From: Sphagnum magellanicum
Taxonomy: Eukaryota; Streptophyta; Sphagnopsida; Sphagnales; Sphagnaceae
DNA length: 64,000 nt
NCBI GenBank assembly: GCA_021904315.1
Contig: CM038912.1
Span: 19,183,061-19,247,060 of the forward strand
Direction of reading: 5' to 3'
The notes beneath the pieces are model-generated. The model did not search any database, was not told the DNA's origin, and was given only the letters and a program-made list of their open reading frames with translations. A program made the position numbers and the translations under genes. Shown here piece by piece: positions 53,840-64,000 of the stretch. Every line of letters begins with the position of its first letter. Position 1 is the first letter of the stretch.

Positions 53840-55883
53840 ATTGTCACATAGTCTACCATGTTTAGTTTTAGTATATGTTGATTGTGTGTTTTATGATGGG
53901 TCCTTAAGGCCCAAGCGGCGTTCTCAAAATATAAACCATGACTTCATTGTGCCTTGTCCTAAGTCCTTATATTTAAGAATGCCCCCACCTTGGGACCTTA
54001 CCTTTTGTATAATTCACATTCAACTTCACCTTTGAACTTTTGGAACATGTTAATTGTTCGTTCCCCTTCTTTAACCTCACACATGACATTTTGTTCCCAA
54101 AATGAATATATTAATTCTTTAAATTTCAAGAAAAGATTCAATGTTGTGTGTTTGGAGGCAAATGAATTTTAATTATATTAAAATTATTCCAAAATTAAAT
54201 AAATAGTTTATTGTCAACTCACCCTTGAAAGAAATTCAAGTAATTATGGAATCATTTCATTTTGTGTGCTTATTGTGTTCAAAAATGCAAAATTTGAATG
54301 AAGATAGTTGATACAACAAAATATCATTCACATTGACATGAAACTTTGGTTTGAACCCATTATCGTGCAAACTTTTAGTTCTAAATATTGTGCATTTATT
54401 TTTATAACGTGCTCCATGTTTTGTTACCTAACTTCTTTCCAATCTATGAAGATGGTGAACCTCATTCAATAATTTGCATTGTTTCAAGCATGTTGATTAT
54501 AAAACAACACCAAAAAACCAATAATTTGAACATGGACCTAATCCCACATGATTTGAATCAAGGAACTCTTAATAATAAGAGTATGACTTATGACTTATTT
54601 TAGACCGTGGAATGTAAATTGCAAGAACACAAAGGTCACACCTTTGTTGTGTGACCATAAGGAATTACCAATTTTCATGAAAGAATCAACAATGAATTGG
54701 TGATTCTATGGTCAATCATTTGATTTTCTTTCAAAAAATTCAAAACTATGGTTATACACTAAAATTGGGTCTTTGATTTTTGAGAATCATGATTATGAAT
54801 CATAATAATTGCTTTAATAACCGTTGGGGGTTTGTTTTTAATAAGCATCCAACATTGGTCCACACTAGTGTTGGGTGGGTACTAGACCCATAAACAAAAT
54901 TTGATCATAGTTGAACCTGGTTCTTTCCAAAAGAATTGGCAAGTACCCTCCCAAGTGATAAAGGTTTGAGCTATATGAAAAGCCTAACTTTGCTCACTTG
55001 AAGTCTCAAGTTTTTTTCAATGCAACATTATTGCTATTGTTTTCTTATTTTCTTGTGTTGTTTTAACATTATTGTTATTTTTGATATTGTGGTTTTTTGT
55101 CTCAAGGGTTTTTTGTTCTTTTTTGTTTTGCTTTTGTATTTCATTGTGTTGTTTGTTGATTCTCATGGCGTTGCAAATTGTTTCTCATGTGGTTTTGCAA
55201 GTAATGTGTGTGGTGTAGCTCAAAACACTATTCTGAACAATGAACTCCAAATAATGCATGACAATTTTTGTTGTAACTTGAATTGTTTGTGGGCCTATTC
55301 ATTGTAGAACTTTTATTACTCCTAGAACTTGTGCCAAGGTTGAGGGTGTTCACAACACTACCCAACTATTTAGCATTGTTGCTTAATGGTGTTGTTGCAT
55401 GGGTTGATTATTTTGCTACTCATCTTACTCCTTGTCTTGTTCCTATTAGGTAGCACCACTACCTTCCTTGTGTTTTTCCTTTTTATTCATTCCCCCCTTT
55501 TGTGGCATTGGTATTTCTCCCCTTTTGTTTGTGTGCAAAATACAAGTGTAGGTGTTGCATAATGCTTTAGTTATGGGATGCAACTTGACAACCTTGCACT
55601 TAAGAAAGGTATTTTTTCAATTTTTATGTTGGTTCCAAAATATAAAATAACATTTTGGAAACAATACAAAGTATATATTGGAGATTATTTTCTATTTTTT
55701 GTCTACTATTGGACCATTATTTATGTTTTAAACTAGTCAAAGGGCCATTGGTTGTTGAGTGATGCCTTGAGTGCAAGCATAACCATGAGTTTTAAATTAA
55801 ATAAAGAAAATTAATAATCTTCATACTTTGAATAAAGTGATGGAAAATGATTTAAGTGTGAATATTGAATTGAGAAGTCTTGA

Positions 55884-56093
55884 GTGAACATGAAAAAGGA
55901 AGTATGTAGGGTCATTAATCATTTCCTTTCCTTCTTGAGAAAATATGATGAAAGGAGAATTCATAATATGGTATGCCTAATGTTAGATCCCAAATACAAA
56001 AGTTTAAAATTAAGGTGCAAATATAATATAAGAAAACATTTGACTACATATCACAATTTTAATGAAATATTATGTAAAATATGCTTAAAATAA
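55884..56093 (+). pseudogene. hAT-family transposase fragment
   Basis: The open frame includes NHFLSFLRKYDERRIHNMVC, LMLDPKYKSLKL, a short segment that resembles the (A)HNMLALMLDPRFKSLRL region of plant hAT transposases, upstream of their dimerisation domain. Nothing else of the transposase (BED finger, dimerisation domain) is visible nearby. Only a relic. Assignment rests on one conserved segment. Confidence 0.5.
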
Positions 56094-58464
56094 TAATTTT
56101 TCAAATCAATTTATATATATTTTTAAAATGATTAAAAAAGATGTTGCATTATACTATAATGTAAAGGTGTACATTAAAATTTTCAATTTGAAATTAGTTC
56201 AAGTCTTTAAAAGAATCTTTTAAGTAATGCAAAACATTGGTTACATTATTTTGAAAGTGTTTTCAAATATTCCATACCCATTAAATTCATTTTAATTTTT
56301 ATTAAAAGTTCCCATAATACATTAAATATGTTATTGTACACCTTCATCCAAATTTTTTAATATCAATTTAAATAACCACTTATAACTTTATAGAAATTAA
56401 ATAATGATTATGTGCAAAGGTGATTCTTAATTAGCCAAAGTTATTTTAAGCACATAATTAATTTAATCTATGTTAATTCAACCATGATTAGTTTAACCAA
56501 GGTCTAACTTAAGTTGAACCTTGATTAATGTGAGTTTGACCTAGGTTCAACCAATGTTTTGCTTTGGATAACATTAGTTAGCATGGTTTAATTTTATTAC
56601 TAAATGTATAAGATTACTATATATAGCTTACATAAATATATTGAATGTATTAATGTAAGTATTTATTAACTTAGGTCATGATTTTTATGATTCATGTCCA
56701 TTTTGTGCATTATTAGTTGCAGGGTGTTAGTTGCACACACAACCATATGACCCAAAAAATATACAATATCAATTTTGTAGTTACAAGCACAACTAATATA
56801 ATTATAAATGATAGGATTTATACTAATGTAATGACCTATTTGGATTCATTAAATTGTTTTTTGTATTGTTTGTGAACAAGGGATAATCATAGTTGAAAAA
56901 ATGGTAGGAGATCCTTATTTCCTATGTTTTAAAAATCTTACCATCATTTGCATCCATTATTAGAAGAAGAACATTCTTTTTCTAATAAAAGTGAAAAAAA
57001 TTACAATTTGGATATTATTAAAATGGTTGCATGAACACTAGTGAAATTATGAAGAAGTTTATCAGTTGAAAATTGTTGATATTTTGAAGATATTAATTAT
57101 TGAATGTGAAAGACATCAAAAATGCCTTTTGGAATGGTGGAGCAAACATGAATCCATGTTCTCAACTATTTATTTATTTATTTTGAAAAATATTGAAAAA
57201 TGTTGGTTTAAAAATTGAAAATAAAAAAATATTTTCCTTTATTAACAACTAATTAATTTAAGGAGATGTCACGTGCTAGTCAAATAAATAATTGTGAGAA
57301 ATTAGTCTTTGTGAGTGAAAATTGGCCCAATAATGTTGGTGTTGGTTGCAAGCCCCTTTCAATTTGGTAGAATTTATAGAATTTAATGTTGGGTTCAAAC
57401 CTGGGGGGGGGGACTCCAAATCTTGAGGTTTTGTCAGTTCAAAAATTTTCCACATTTGGGGGCCTGGTCTGAACAATGGTCTGAATGGATATCTATTCCA
57501 CCCCCTCATGCTTATCGGCATGTTCAATGTCTCTTTAACCACACGTCCCCCCAGAGCCTTTTCCGAAAGACCCAAAACAAAGGGACACAAAAAAAAAAAA
57601 AAATGCTTCGCTCTATGACACGGAAAACTTGTAGAGACCCATCGGCCACAATGGGCAAAATTTTTTTTTCTTTTTTTTTTTTTTTTTGGGGGGGGTGTTT
57701 TACCGTTGATCATACCCCACCATATGTACGTGAAGTATCTTCCATTTGGAATTGCCGAAAGCCGGCTTGACTTTTCTCTTCGTTCGTTCTAGATACTCGT
57801 CAATCCCTCCGAGAAATTTCCTAGTGCATTTTGGAGGGCATGTTATGTAACCATATATATATATATATCCCTTCTAGACAAGAGGATAGGTCTTACACCC
57901 ACCCCATTTATGAGTGTGCTTGAAATTATGCCTACTTGTAGACGTACGGAAGCTCCCGTCTCACTCTTAAAGCGAAGGCGTAAGAACAAAAAAAACGCGC
58001 CACATCTTTACACCTCGTGTTTCTACATATTTTTTGGGTTGCCAATAAGTAACCTTCACATCTCGCTTTACCATGGGTAAAGCCCATGGTTGGGTACGGG
58101 AGGGTTTAAGTAGGGAATGCAAAAAATGGTCCGCTCGACCTCCGATTTATTTAAAAATCATCGGTCAGCACCATCGTTAGTTACAAATACGTATCACAAA
58201 GACCTTGTCCAATTTTCCTAGTGTATTAAGAAGGCAAGTGTAATTTAGGGCGGGTGGGCGGGCTGGCGGCCATTTCAAATAACACTCTCTTTTATATTTT
58301 TTATAACGATACTAGTGGGTAGTATCACAGGAAAAATAAATAAATAAATCTTATAGGTCGTTTACGCACATTAAATGGGGCCGGTGCTCAACTCCTCCAA
58401 GATAAAATGTTTTGTCAATTTCCCAAATGTTACCCCTCCAATCTTGCAAGGGAAACTCCCCTAC

Positions 58465-58642
58465 TTGAAATCAAAAATCCCATGCTAGGGGAGGGGGGGG
58501 GGGGATTTGAAATTGCCGGATTGGACGGTAAATAAATAAATAAATGTATATACCCCATGCTAATGGAATCTACTCGGGAGGCTAAGGGAATATTCCCAGG
58601 ACGGGTATGGTAGAAAGTATGGCCTTTGTGGAAGGGAAATTT
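58465..58642 (+). repeat. Half copy of the fold-back element at 42.6-43.1 kb
   Basis: The order of blocks CCCATGCTAGGGG, ATACCCCATGCTAATGGAAT, GGGTATGGT(A)GAAAGTATGG-CC matches the right arm of the 42.62-43.12 kb element (GCATGCTAGGGGC, TACCCCATGTTAATGAAAT, GGGTATGGTGAAAGTATGG-CC). Only one arm is present and it contains a long G run and a TAAA run. Confidence 0.65.
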
Positions 58643-58771
58643 TTTTAAAAATTTATCTTCATCAGCAGGTCTTGCCTGCTTGCTGCCCGTTGCTTTTCTT
58701 TTTTCCACAGTGCAAAAGAAAGTAGGCAGAAATTCCTCACTGAAAATATTCTTTTCATAAAGTTTATTTAG

Positions 58772-59015
58772 TTGGGCACATTCCTGAAGGGAAATTTTTA
58801 ATTAAATTTTTATTTAAAAAAACTAGTGGAAATTTAAAAGTTTCCTGACGGAAAATTTTCTTTTGAATTAATTAATTTTTTTAGTGGGGCAGTTTCATGA
58901 CGGGAAATGAACGTTGTAAAAAAATTTGAAATTTCTAGTGGGTAGTTTCCTGAGGGAAATTTTTTGTTTTCAAATTTTTTATTTTCTTTTAAAGGGCAGG
59001 TTCCTGACCGGATTT
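58772..59015 (+). repeat. Five-unit repeat around a TTTCCTGACGGGAAAT core
   Basis: Cores lie near 58780, 58840, 58890, 58945 and 58999, spaced about 50-60 bases. Each is a (near) palindrome TTTCC-TGAC-GGGAAA preceded by AGTGGG(C/T)AG and separated by T/A-rich spacers. The array sits about 0.8-1.0 kb upstream of the GDPD start codon. It might be part of a degraded element or a cis-regulatory array. Confidence 0.7.
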
Positions 59016-59372
59016 TTTTTTTAAAAATTTCAAAAATAGTAATTGTTTTTGGGGGTTGCCCAGGCCGTGAAGCTCCTCCCCCTCCTCTTCTTCTTCTTCT
59101 TCTTCTTCTTGTCGCTACGACGTGCCCACGACACGGACGCGGACTGGAGGACGGAGACTGAGACTAAGCGCCGGACTTTAGAGAAGGAAAGACAGAGGAA
59201 CGCGGGTCCAGCCAGGTGTGGTGGCCACAGCACGCAGCAGCGAACTTCGTGTTCTGTTCGCCAAGGAATCTGCTACGGATATGCTATGCACGCAGGCAGC
59301 GGTTGAGGTAATATGCCGATGCTTTATCCCCGATACCATTCCCTGAATGAATCACAGTCTTCTCTCTCTCTT

Positions 59373-59403
<31 letters not shown>

Positions 59404-59783
59404 TGTCGTACCGCATTTCGAATAGTAATATTGTTATATTATTGTCATTGATCTCCTTCTTGTAATAAGTACTTATTGTGTGTATTTGTGTGCGCGCTGC
59501 GTGTGTGTTTGTGATTTTTCCTTCTGTCTGTTTGATCGTTCTTCAATCCAATTAGTGAAGTGGATTTTGCTGCATTATTATTATCTTGTTGGAATTCACG
59601 AGTGGATTCGTCTTTCTCTCGCGCTTGCTTGCGTTTTTTTATTATTTTACTTTTATCCCTGTTTGTTGTTTTGTTCATTGTTGTTTTGCTCTTTGCTTCT
59701 CGTCTGTTTCTTTCGGTGTTTGGTTTGTAGAAGGAAAAGAAAAAATTGCGGCGAAACTTGTATTGTGTAGGAGTTGTTTCTCT

Positions 59784-62700
59784 ATGTTTTCGCGTTCTTC
59801 TTGTGTTCATAATTTGCGTGGTGCGCTTGCGGTCGTTCAAGGAGAAGGAAGAGGAAGAATCGGAAGTTTTTCTTTGCCTATGCAGTTTGTGGCGCCAGAA
59901 TTACTCTCGTTTTCGACGAGTATTTCTTCTTCTTCTTCGTTGGCAGATCGATTTGGTTCGTCGCGTTTAGTGTGCGTTGAGAAAGCGATCCTGAGCACTA
60001 GTAACAACTTTGGCGTAAGAGCTTCGTGTAGTAGTAGCGAGAGGAGAACTGTTCCGCCGCCGGCGTCGGTCAAAACAGATCCAGGTTTCTCGATCGAGAC
60101 GAGACCGGGAATGTCACCTTCTTTTGAATCTGGTAAGGAAGAAGCTCTCTACTACTATTACTACGACTCTATTGAAAACAGTTTCCGCGAAGATTTTTTG
60201 TTTGTTTGTTTGTTTGTCGATCCGTCTGCGCATCAATAGCGCGTGTTCTTTCCCAGCGCACCGCAGGCATAGTAGAGAAAATCAGGAACAATTTTGAACG
60301 AATCTCCTCCTGCCTGATTGTTTCACGGATCGTTCACTAGTTTGTGTTTGAGAGACTGCCTCTGTCTGGACGAGAGAGAGAGTGACTGGAAGCAAGAGAA
60401 TTCACTAGAAAGGTCAGGTTCTTTGATCGTCCCGGTGTACCAGCTTACAATGTGCTGGGCAAGGAATCTCTATGATTCTTCTAGAGATGAAGAGGTCGAA
60501 GCATCATCCATTGCGCCGGGTGGCAGATTTGTGTTTGGACCCGGCCCTACAGTGCATGCAATTCTTGCTGTCGACGCCAGATTGACAACGGAAGAAGAAA
60601 GACTTGTGACGCTTTCTTGTAAGCGGATCTTTGATTTGTTTTACCATACGCAACAGGTAGTATATCCAATGCTGCACGCTCTGTTTCCTTTATTTCTCCT
60701 CCTCCGAGAAACTAAAGAATCAGAGCCTTTTTTTCTTCCTCCGAGAAAGAAAGAATCAGAGATCGATGAGTTAGAGACAAGGCATCCATTCCACATGTGC
60801 ACGCAAGCACATTCGAGAGTACAGCGTTTCCGTGATCAGCGTTTTTGGATTTCTGGTAGTTCTCAGTATGCATGTACTTGTATTTTGAAGCAGTTTTTTG
60901 GAGGAGCGTGCTTGCACGGGTATGTACTGACATCTTTCTTTCTTTTGTGGTGCAGTTTCAACGGAGCCCAGAACACTGCCTCAAGTCCTGCTGGTTCCTG
61001 ATTCTGGAACACCAGCAGCAGCCCCACAAACCTCAGGCTTGTCGGATGACAGTGTTGCTGGACGCGGTGGCTATGAATATCACCTCAAAGGTAAGGAGTA
61101 GTTCTGTGTAAAATTCTCCATTTGCTTGTCAGATCCAGGAAGAAGAAGGAACCCACCTTGTGTGCAAGAAATTGGACTGTCAAGACTGGCAGCCAGTCTT
61201 CTTCTATCTGTTTGAATCTATCTCTATTTGCCATTTGTACAGTTCCCGCCAGCAGATCCAAAGAATCTTATATGCAGCATTTTCCTATGTTAGACTGGAC
61301 AGATTTTCAATGAAAGTCTCATTTGGGTTCTCTGATCTGATGATCCAGGGTTGAGAGCAGGAGTACACAATCCAAAACTTGTGGTTGTTGGACATCGTGG
61401 CTGTGGGAAAAACAAGTCACCGAGTAAGGGAGAGACAATTGATTCTCGGCCCTCCATTCGAGAAAACACTATTGCTTCTTTCAATCAAGCTGCAAGGAAT
61501 GGTGCTGATTATGTTGAATTTGATGTCCAGGTGAACCCCCAAAAAACAACTCCCAGCATGTATAATATTCCATTGCACTTTGTGTTTCTCAAGTCCCTCA
61601 CATTTCTAACATTCAAGGGAAAAGTTCTCTTTTGCAATCAGTGATCTGCATCTGAAATGATGGGCTCTTCTACAGGAGAGAAATTTTGGGATTTTGTGTT
61701 TCCAGAGTGATGCTAAAAATTGGCTTGGTTTTTGTACAGGTGACCAAGGACAGGCATGCTATCATTTTTCATGATGATTATATCATTGTAGAAGATAAGG
61801 TATTGTCTCAGGACTCTCTGCTTATAGTGATTTTGAACATTATAGCCAACACCCGTATCTGGAAGTTGTTTAGACTTATGGCAGGATTGGGTCACACTGG
61901 ATCTTGTAACTTATGCACCATGAAATTGTGGAGACTACAGTCTATAGGAGAAATTGGTGGAACCAAATCCTTGCATCAATGTATACTGATTACTTGGATG
62001 CTATGGTGCTGTTGTACAGGTTCCAAGGAAAATTGGGGATATTACATTGGAAGAATTTCTTGGCATCGGACCTCAAAAGAATTTTGCCAAGGTATTGAGA
62101 TGGTTTTGTTTTCCGTCAAGTCTCTGAAGAATGCTGGCAGGAGTTGTGAGAAATTTAAAGCCACTAATTATAATTATGTTTGAGAAGCCTTAGCTCTGAT
62201 TCACAAAGACTTGTCAGAAACAAGTGTCACCAGATGATCTTGAAGTGATTTTCTGTGTTTCCTATGACTTCTTTTTTTAAGCTTCAATGAAAAACAATGT
62301 TAAAAATAGGAAATGAACACATTTGTGGACACAGTAGTACATAGATGTTGAAAAATGTGTTGCCTTCATGTGTTCACAGGAAGGGAGAAGCCTTTACAGA
62401 AAGGCCAGGGATGGGACATTGAATCGATGGACTGCAACTATGGAAGATCCTCTTTGCACACTTGAGGAGGCATTTAAGCAGGTGGATCCCGCTGTTGGCT
62501 TCAACATCGAAGTGAAGTTTGATGACATTGATGAAACTTCTGATGTCGAGTTGCGGCGTGTGATTTATCCCATTGTAGAAGTAAGTATCTTCTGTTAACT
62601 TTGCAACTACCACAGCTATTTGATGTGTAACTTTGATACTTTGCAGATGTGAATAGTCTTGCACGAGAAATCAATTGTTGAAGGCCAGAGGCATTCAAAA

Positions 62701-63958
62701 TGGGTCAATATGAATGGACTGTTTTGATCAAAAAGTTTCACCAGACCATAACTTGTGTAGGACTCAAGAGCTTTGTATATGCACTGGATGTATCTCATTT
62801 TTTTGTTGTTGATATACAGAGCGTCAGGCAGCATTCAAATGGAAGAAGGATTTACTTTTCCAGCTTTCATCCCGATGCAGTCCATCTTTTGGGGAGTTTG
62901 CAGTCTACATATCCGGTAAAGATAAAGTACCTGCACACAAAGATCACCAACTAGGACTGAAGATTTTTGCTACACATGTTAGGTCATGAGCTCTATAATC
63001 CAATTGGGATAATCAGATTCATCAGGCCATGTGTGGTGTGTAGGTGTTCTTCTTGACTGATGGAGGTGGTCGCATATATAATGATCAAAGAAGAAACTCA
63101 ATTCAAGCTGCAATTGCAGTTTGTCAACAAGGTATACTGGGGCTCTTCTTCATGCTGTTCCTCTTTATGTGAAACCAGGAAACCATGGATTCAATGGATT
63201 TGCTAAATGGAGAATGGTTGTTGGGGCCAAAGCACTTGAGCCTTCAAAGCCCAAAGCTATTTTGGATTTCCCTGAAAGATTGTCATGTGTGTTTAGGGGT
63301 TGGGAGATGAATGGAGAAAATGGTTCACATGCAATGTATGTGGGTATTTGGCAGGTCAATTGCAGGGCATAGTGACAGAAGTGCAAGCAGTTCTTCATGA
63401 ACCCAGCCTTATTTCCCTGATCAAAGCCGCAAATCTCTGGGTCTTCACATACGGTGAATTCAAGTGTGTAATTTATATCACATAGCATTTGGGAAAGGTC
63501 TTGTAAATCTTTGTGTTTGCATCATATGGCAGATAATATACAAGTCATTTACATGTATTGTTGGCATTCAATCTCCTATAGGAGATGGTTAGACCACTTC
63601 AGAAAAGAATGAAAGGAAAGATGGTGTGCAATCATGGATACAGGAAGACAATTTATGCCCTGTGGGGAATGTTATGGTCAAATAGTATGTACTGTTAATG
63701 TTCAGGAAAAACTGTGGAATGTGACTTACTACAGAGGTGTTTAGCACGAATGTGGACTAAGTTTATGATGGGGTTGTGTGCATCAGTAATGTTGAGGAAG
63801 CTGTGCGAAAGCAGAAGGATGCTGGTGTAGATGGAGTAATTGTAGATCATGTGCTGGAAATAGTGAAGTTGGAGCATCAACTGGAGGACCAGCACCCACC
63901 AATCTCTTCATCTTACTCCACAACATCAAGTCGCACTGACATCCTACCGGTGTTCTGA
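59784..63958 (+). CDS. Glycerophosphodiester phosphodiesterase (GDPD), 10 exons
   Basis: Hydrolyses glycerophosphodiesters to glycerol-3-phosphate and an alcohol (phospholipid and phosphate recycling). My exons: 59784-60132, 60956-61090, 61349-61530, 61740-61799, 62020-62091, 62380-62580, 62820-62915, 63044-63131, 63355-63463 and 63787-63958, giving 487 codons plus stop with agreeing phases and GT-AG introns. Catalytic features are LVVVGHRG (first His), RENTIASF, DYVEFDVQ (acidic pair), HAIIFHDDYI (second His), LCTLEEAFKQ, VGFNIEVKFDD, IYFSSFHPDA, VFFLTDGGGR, IVTEVQAVL, NNVEEAV and DGVIVDHVLEI. This is the plant GDPD1-3-like group. The N-terminal 110 residues are Ser-rich with few acids, like a plastid transit peptide, as known for Arabidopsis GDPD1. 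The start is uncertain: an in-frame ATG exists at 59586 (adding 66 residues) and another near 59880. Confidence 0.93.
60318..60618 (+). other. Possible alternative first exon of GDPD
   Basis: Inside the first GDPD intron an open frame with ATG at 60318 (and 60450) runs to a good donor, TTTCTT|GTAAGC, after 60618. It ends in phase 1, exactly as the main exon 1 does, so it can join exon 2 in frame (…ERLVTLS-FSTEPRTLP). It includes VEASSIAPGGRFVFGPGPTV. It lacks the transit-like Ser-rich sequence. An alternative promoter could thus give a differently targeted enzyme. The only evidence is phase and splice-site fit. Confidence 0.35.
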
Positions 63959-64000
63959 AACGTAAATAGCAACCTAGTGTCGTATTCTTCTTCTCCTGCC

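Larger units (their letters stand above)
40376..57300. other. AT-rich transposon graveyard without intact genes
   Basis: About 17 kb of low GC with no host gene recognised. Contents I could define are listed separately: a (TA)n run at 40620-40641, a self-complementary satellite at about 41.2-41.76 kb, two SINE-like heads, a fold-back element at 42.62-43.12 kb, a 95-bp tandem repeat at 44.59-44.88 kb, a short duplication near 44.95-45.03 kb, a long direct repeat pair at 46.26 and 46.71 kb, a hairpin repeat at 53.69-53.84 kb and a hAT fragment near 55.9 kb. Remaining parts show nothing beyond AT-rich sequence. Confidence 0.5.
57300..59783. other. Transition region and 5' flank of the GDPD gene
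   Basis: GC content rises from about 57.4 kb. No gene recognised. Long A, T and G homopolymers occur at about 57.4, 57.59 and 57.67 kb, a half copy of the 42.6-kb fold-back element at about 58.47-58.64 kb, a five-unit repeat at 58.77-59.02 kb, a CTT run at about 59086-59110 and a CT run at about 59378-59404. The last two lie in the probable promoter and 5' UTR of GDPD. Confidence 0.5.

Noticed and set aside
57276-57770. Open frames of 115-145 codons on both strands
   Set aside because: They depend on long A, T and G homopolymers, have no recognisable domain and overlap each other.
59445-59840. 131-codon minus-strand frame upstream of GDPD
   Set aside because: Low-complexity Lys/Arg/Asn/Thr content from T-rich 5' UTR sequence on the plus strand. 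No domain.

Overview
The window is nuclear DNA of a land plant. It holds four intron-rich genes: a secreted class III (plant-type) peroxidase, translation initiation factor eIF3f, the pre-mRNA 3'-end processing factor CPSF160 and a glycerophosphodiester phosphodiesterase. GT-AG introns, Ty1/copia, Helitron, pogo and hAT relics, and SINE-like heads fit this. I could not resolve the plant lineage from sequence alone.

Layout. 1-2277: a degenerate pogo/Tigger-like DNA transposon whose transposase region is split by a 1,024-bp solo LTR with a perfect 5-bp target duplication. 2.3-8.0 kb: repeat-rich DNA with a Helitron 3' end (minus strand, ending at 4287) and three copies of a dispersed repeat. 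8024-9730: a four-exon peroxidase, immediately preceded by a 63-bp tandem duplication. 9.7-13.5 kb: AT-rich spacer with minisatellites. 13511-16496 (minus): six-exon eIF3f. 16497-16970: a compact divergent promoter. 16971-27823 (plus): about 26 exons of CPSF160, 1,494 codons by my reading, with one GC-AG intron. 27.8-29.7 kb: unassigned exon-like open frames. 29.7-57.3 kb: a very AT-rich transposon graveyard with a 7.8-kb Ty1/copia fossil (itself hit by at least three further insertions), fold-back elements, degenerate satellites, SINE-like heads and a hAT fragment. 57.3-59.7 kb: rising GC, a second copy of the fold-back arm, then a five-unit promoter-proximal repeat. 59784-63958 (plus): ten-exon GDPD with a Ser-rich, transit-like N-terminus.

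How the genes relate. eIF3f and CPSF160 are both housekeeping RNA-metabolism genes (translation initiation and mRNA 3'-end formation) and share a 474-bp head-to-head spacer, so co-expression is plausible. Peroxidase (apoplast) and GDPD (phosphodiester and phosphate recycling) are not evidently linked to them.

Exon models were built by hand from splice signals, reading phase and family knowledge. All CDS totals divide by three. I found no clearly new biological system. The items most worth a second look are the nested-element archaeology, the altered HFHDC-WPN active-site segment of the peroxidase, the possible alternative first exon of GDPD, the unassigned exon-like frame at 27948-28247, and the self-complementary AACCTAGGTT-type satellite near 41.5 kb.
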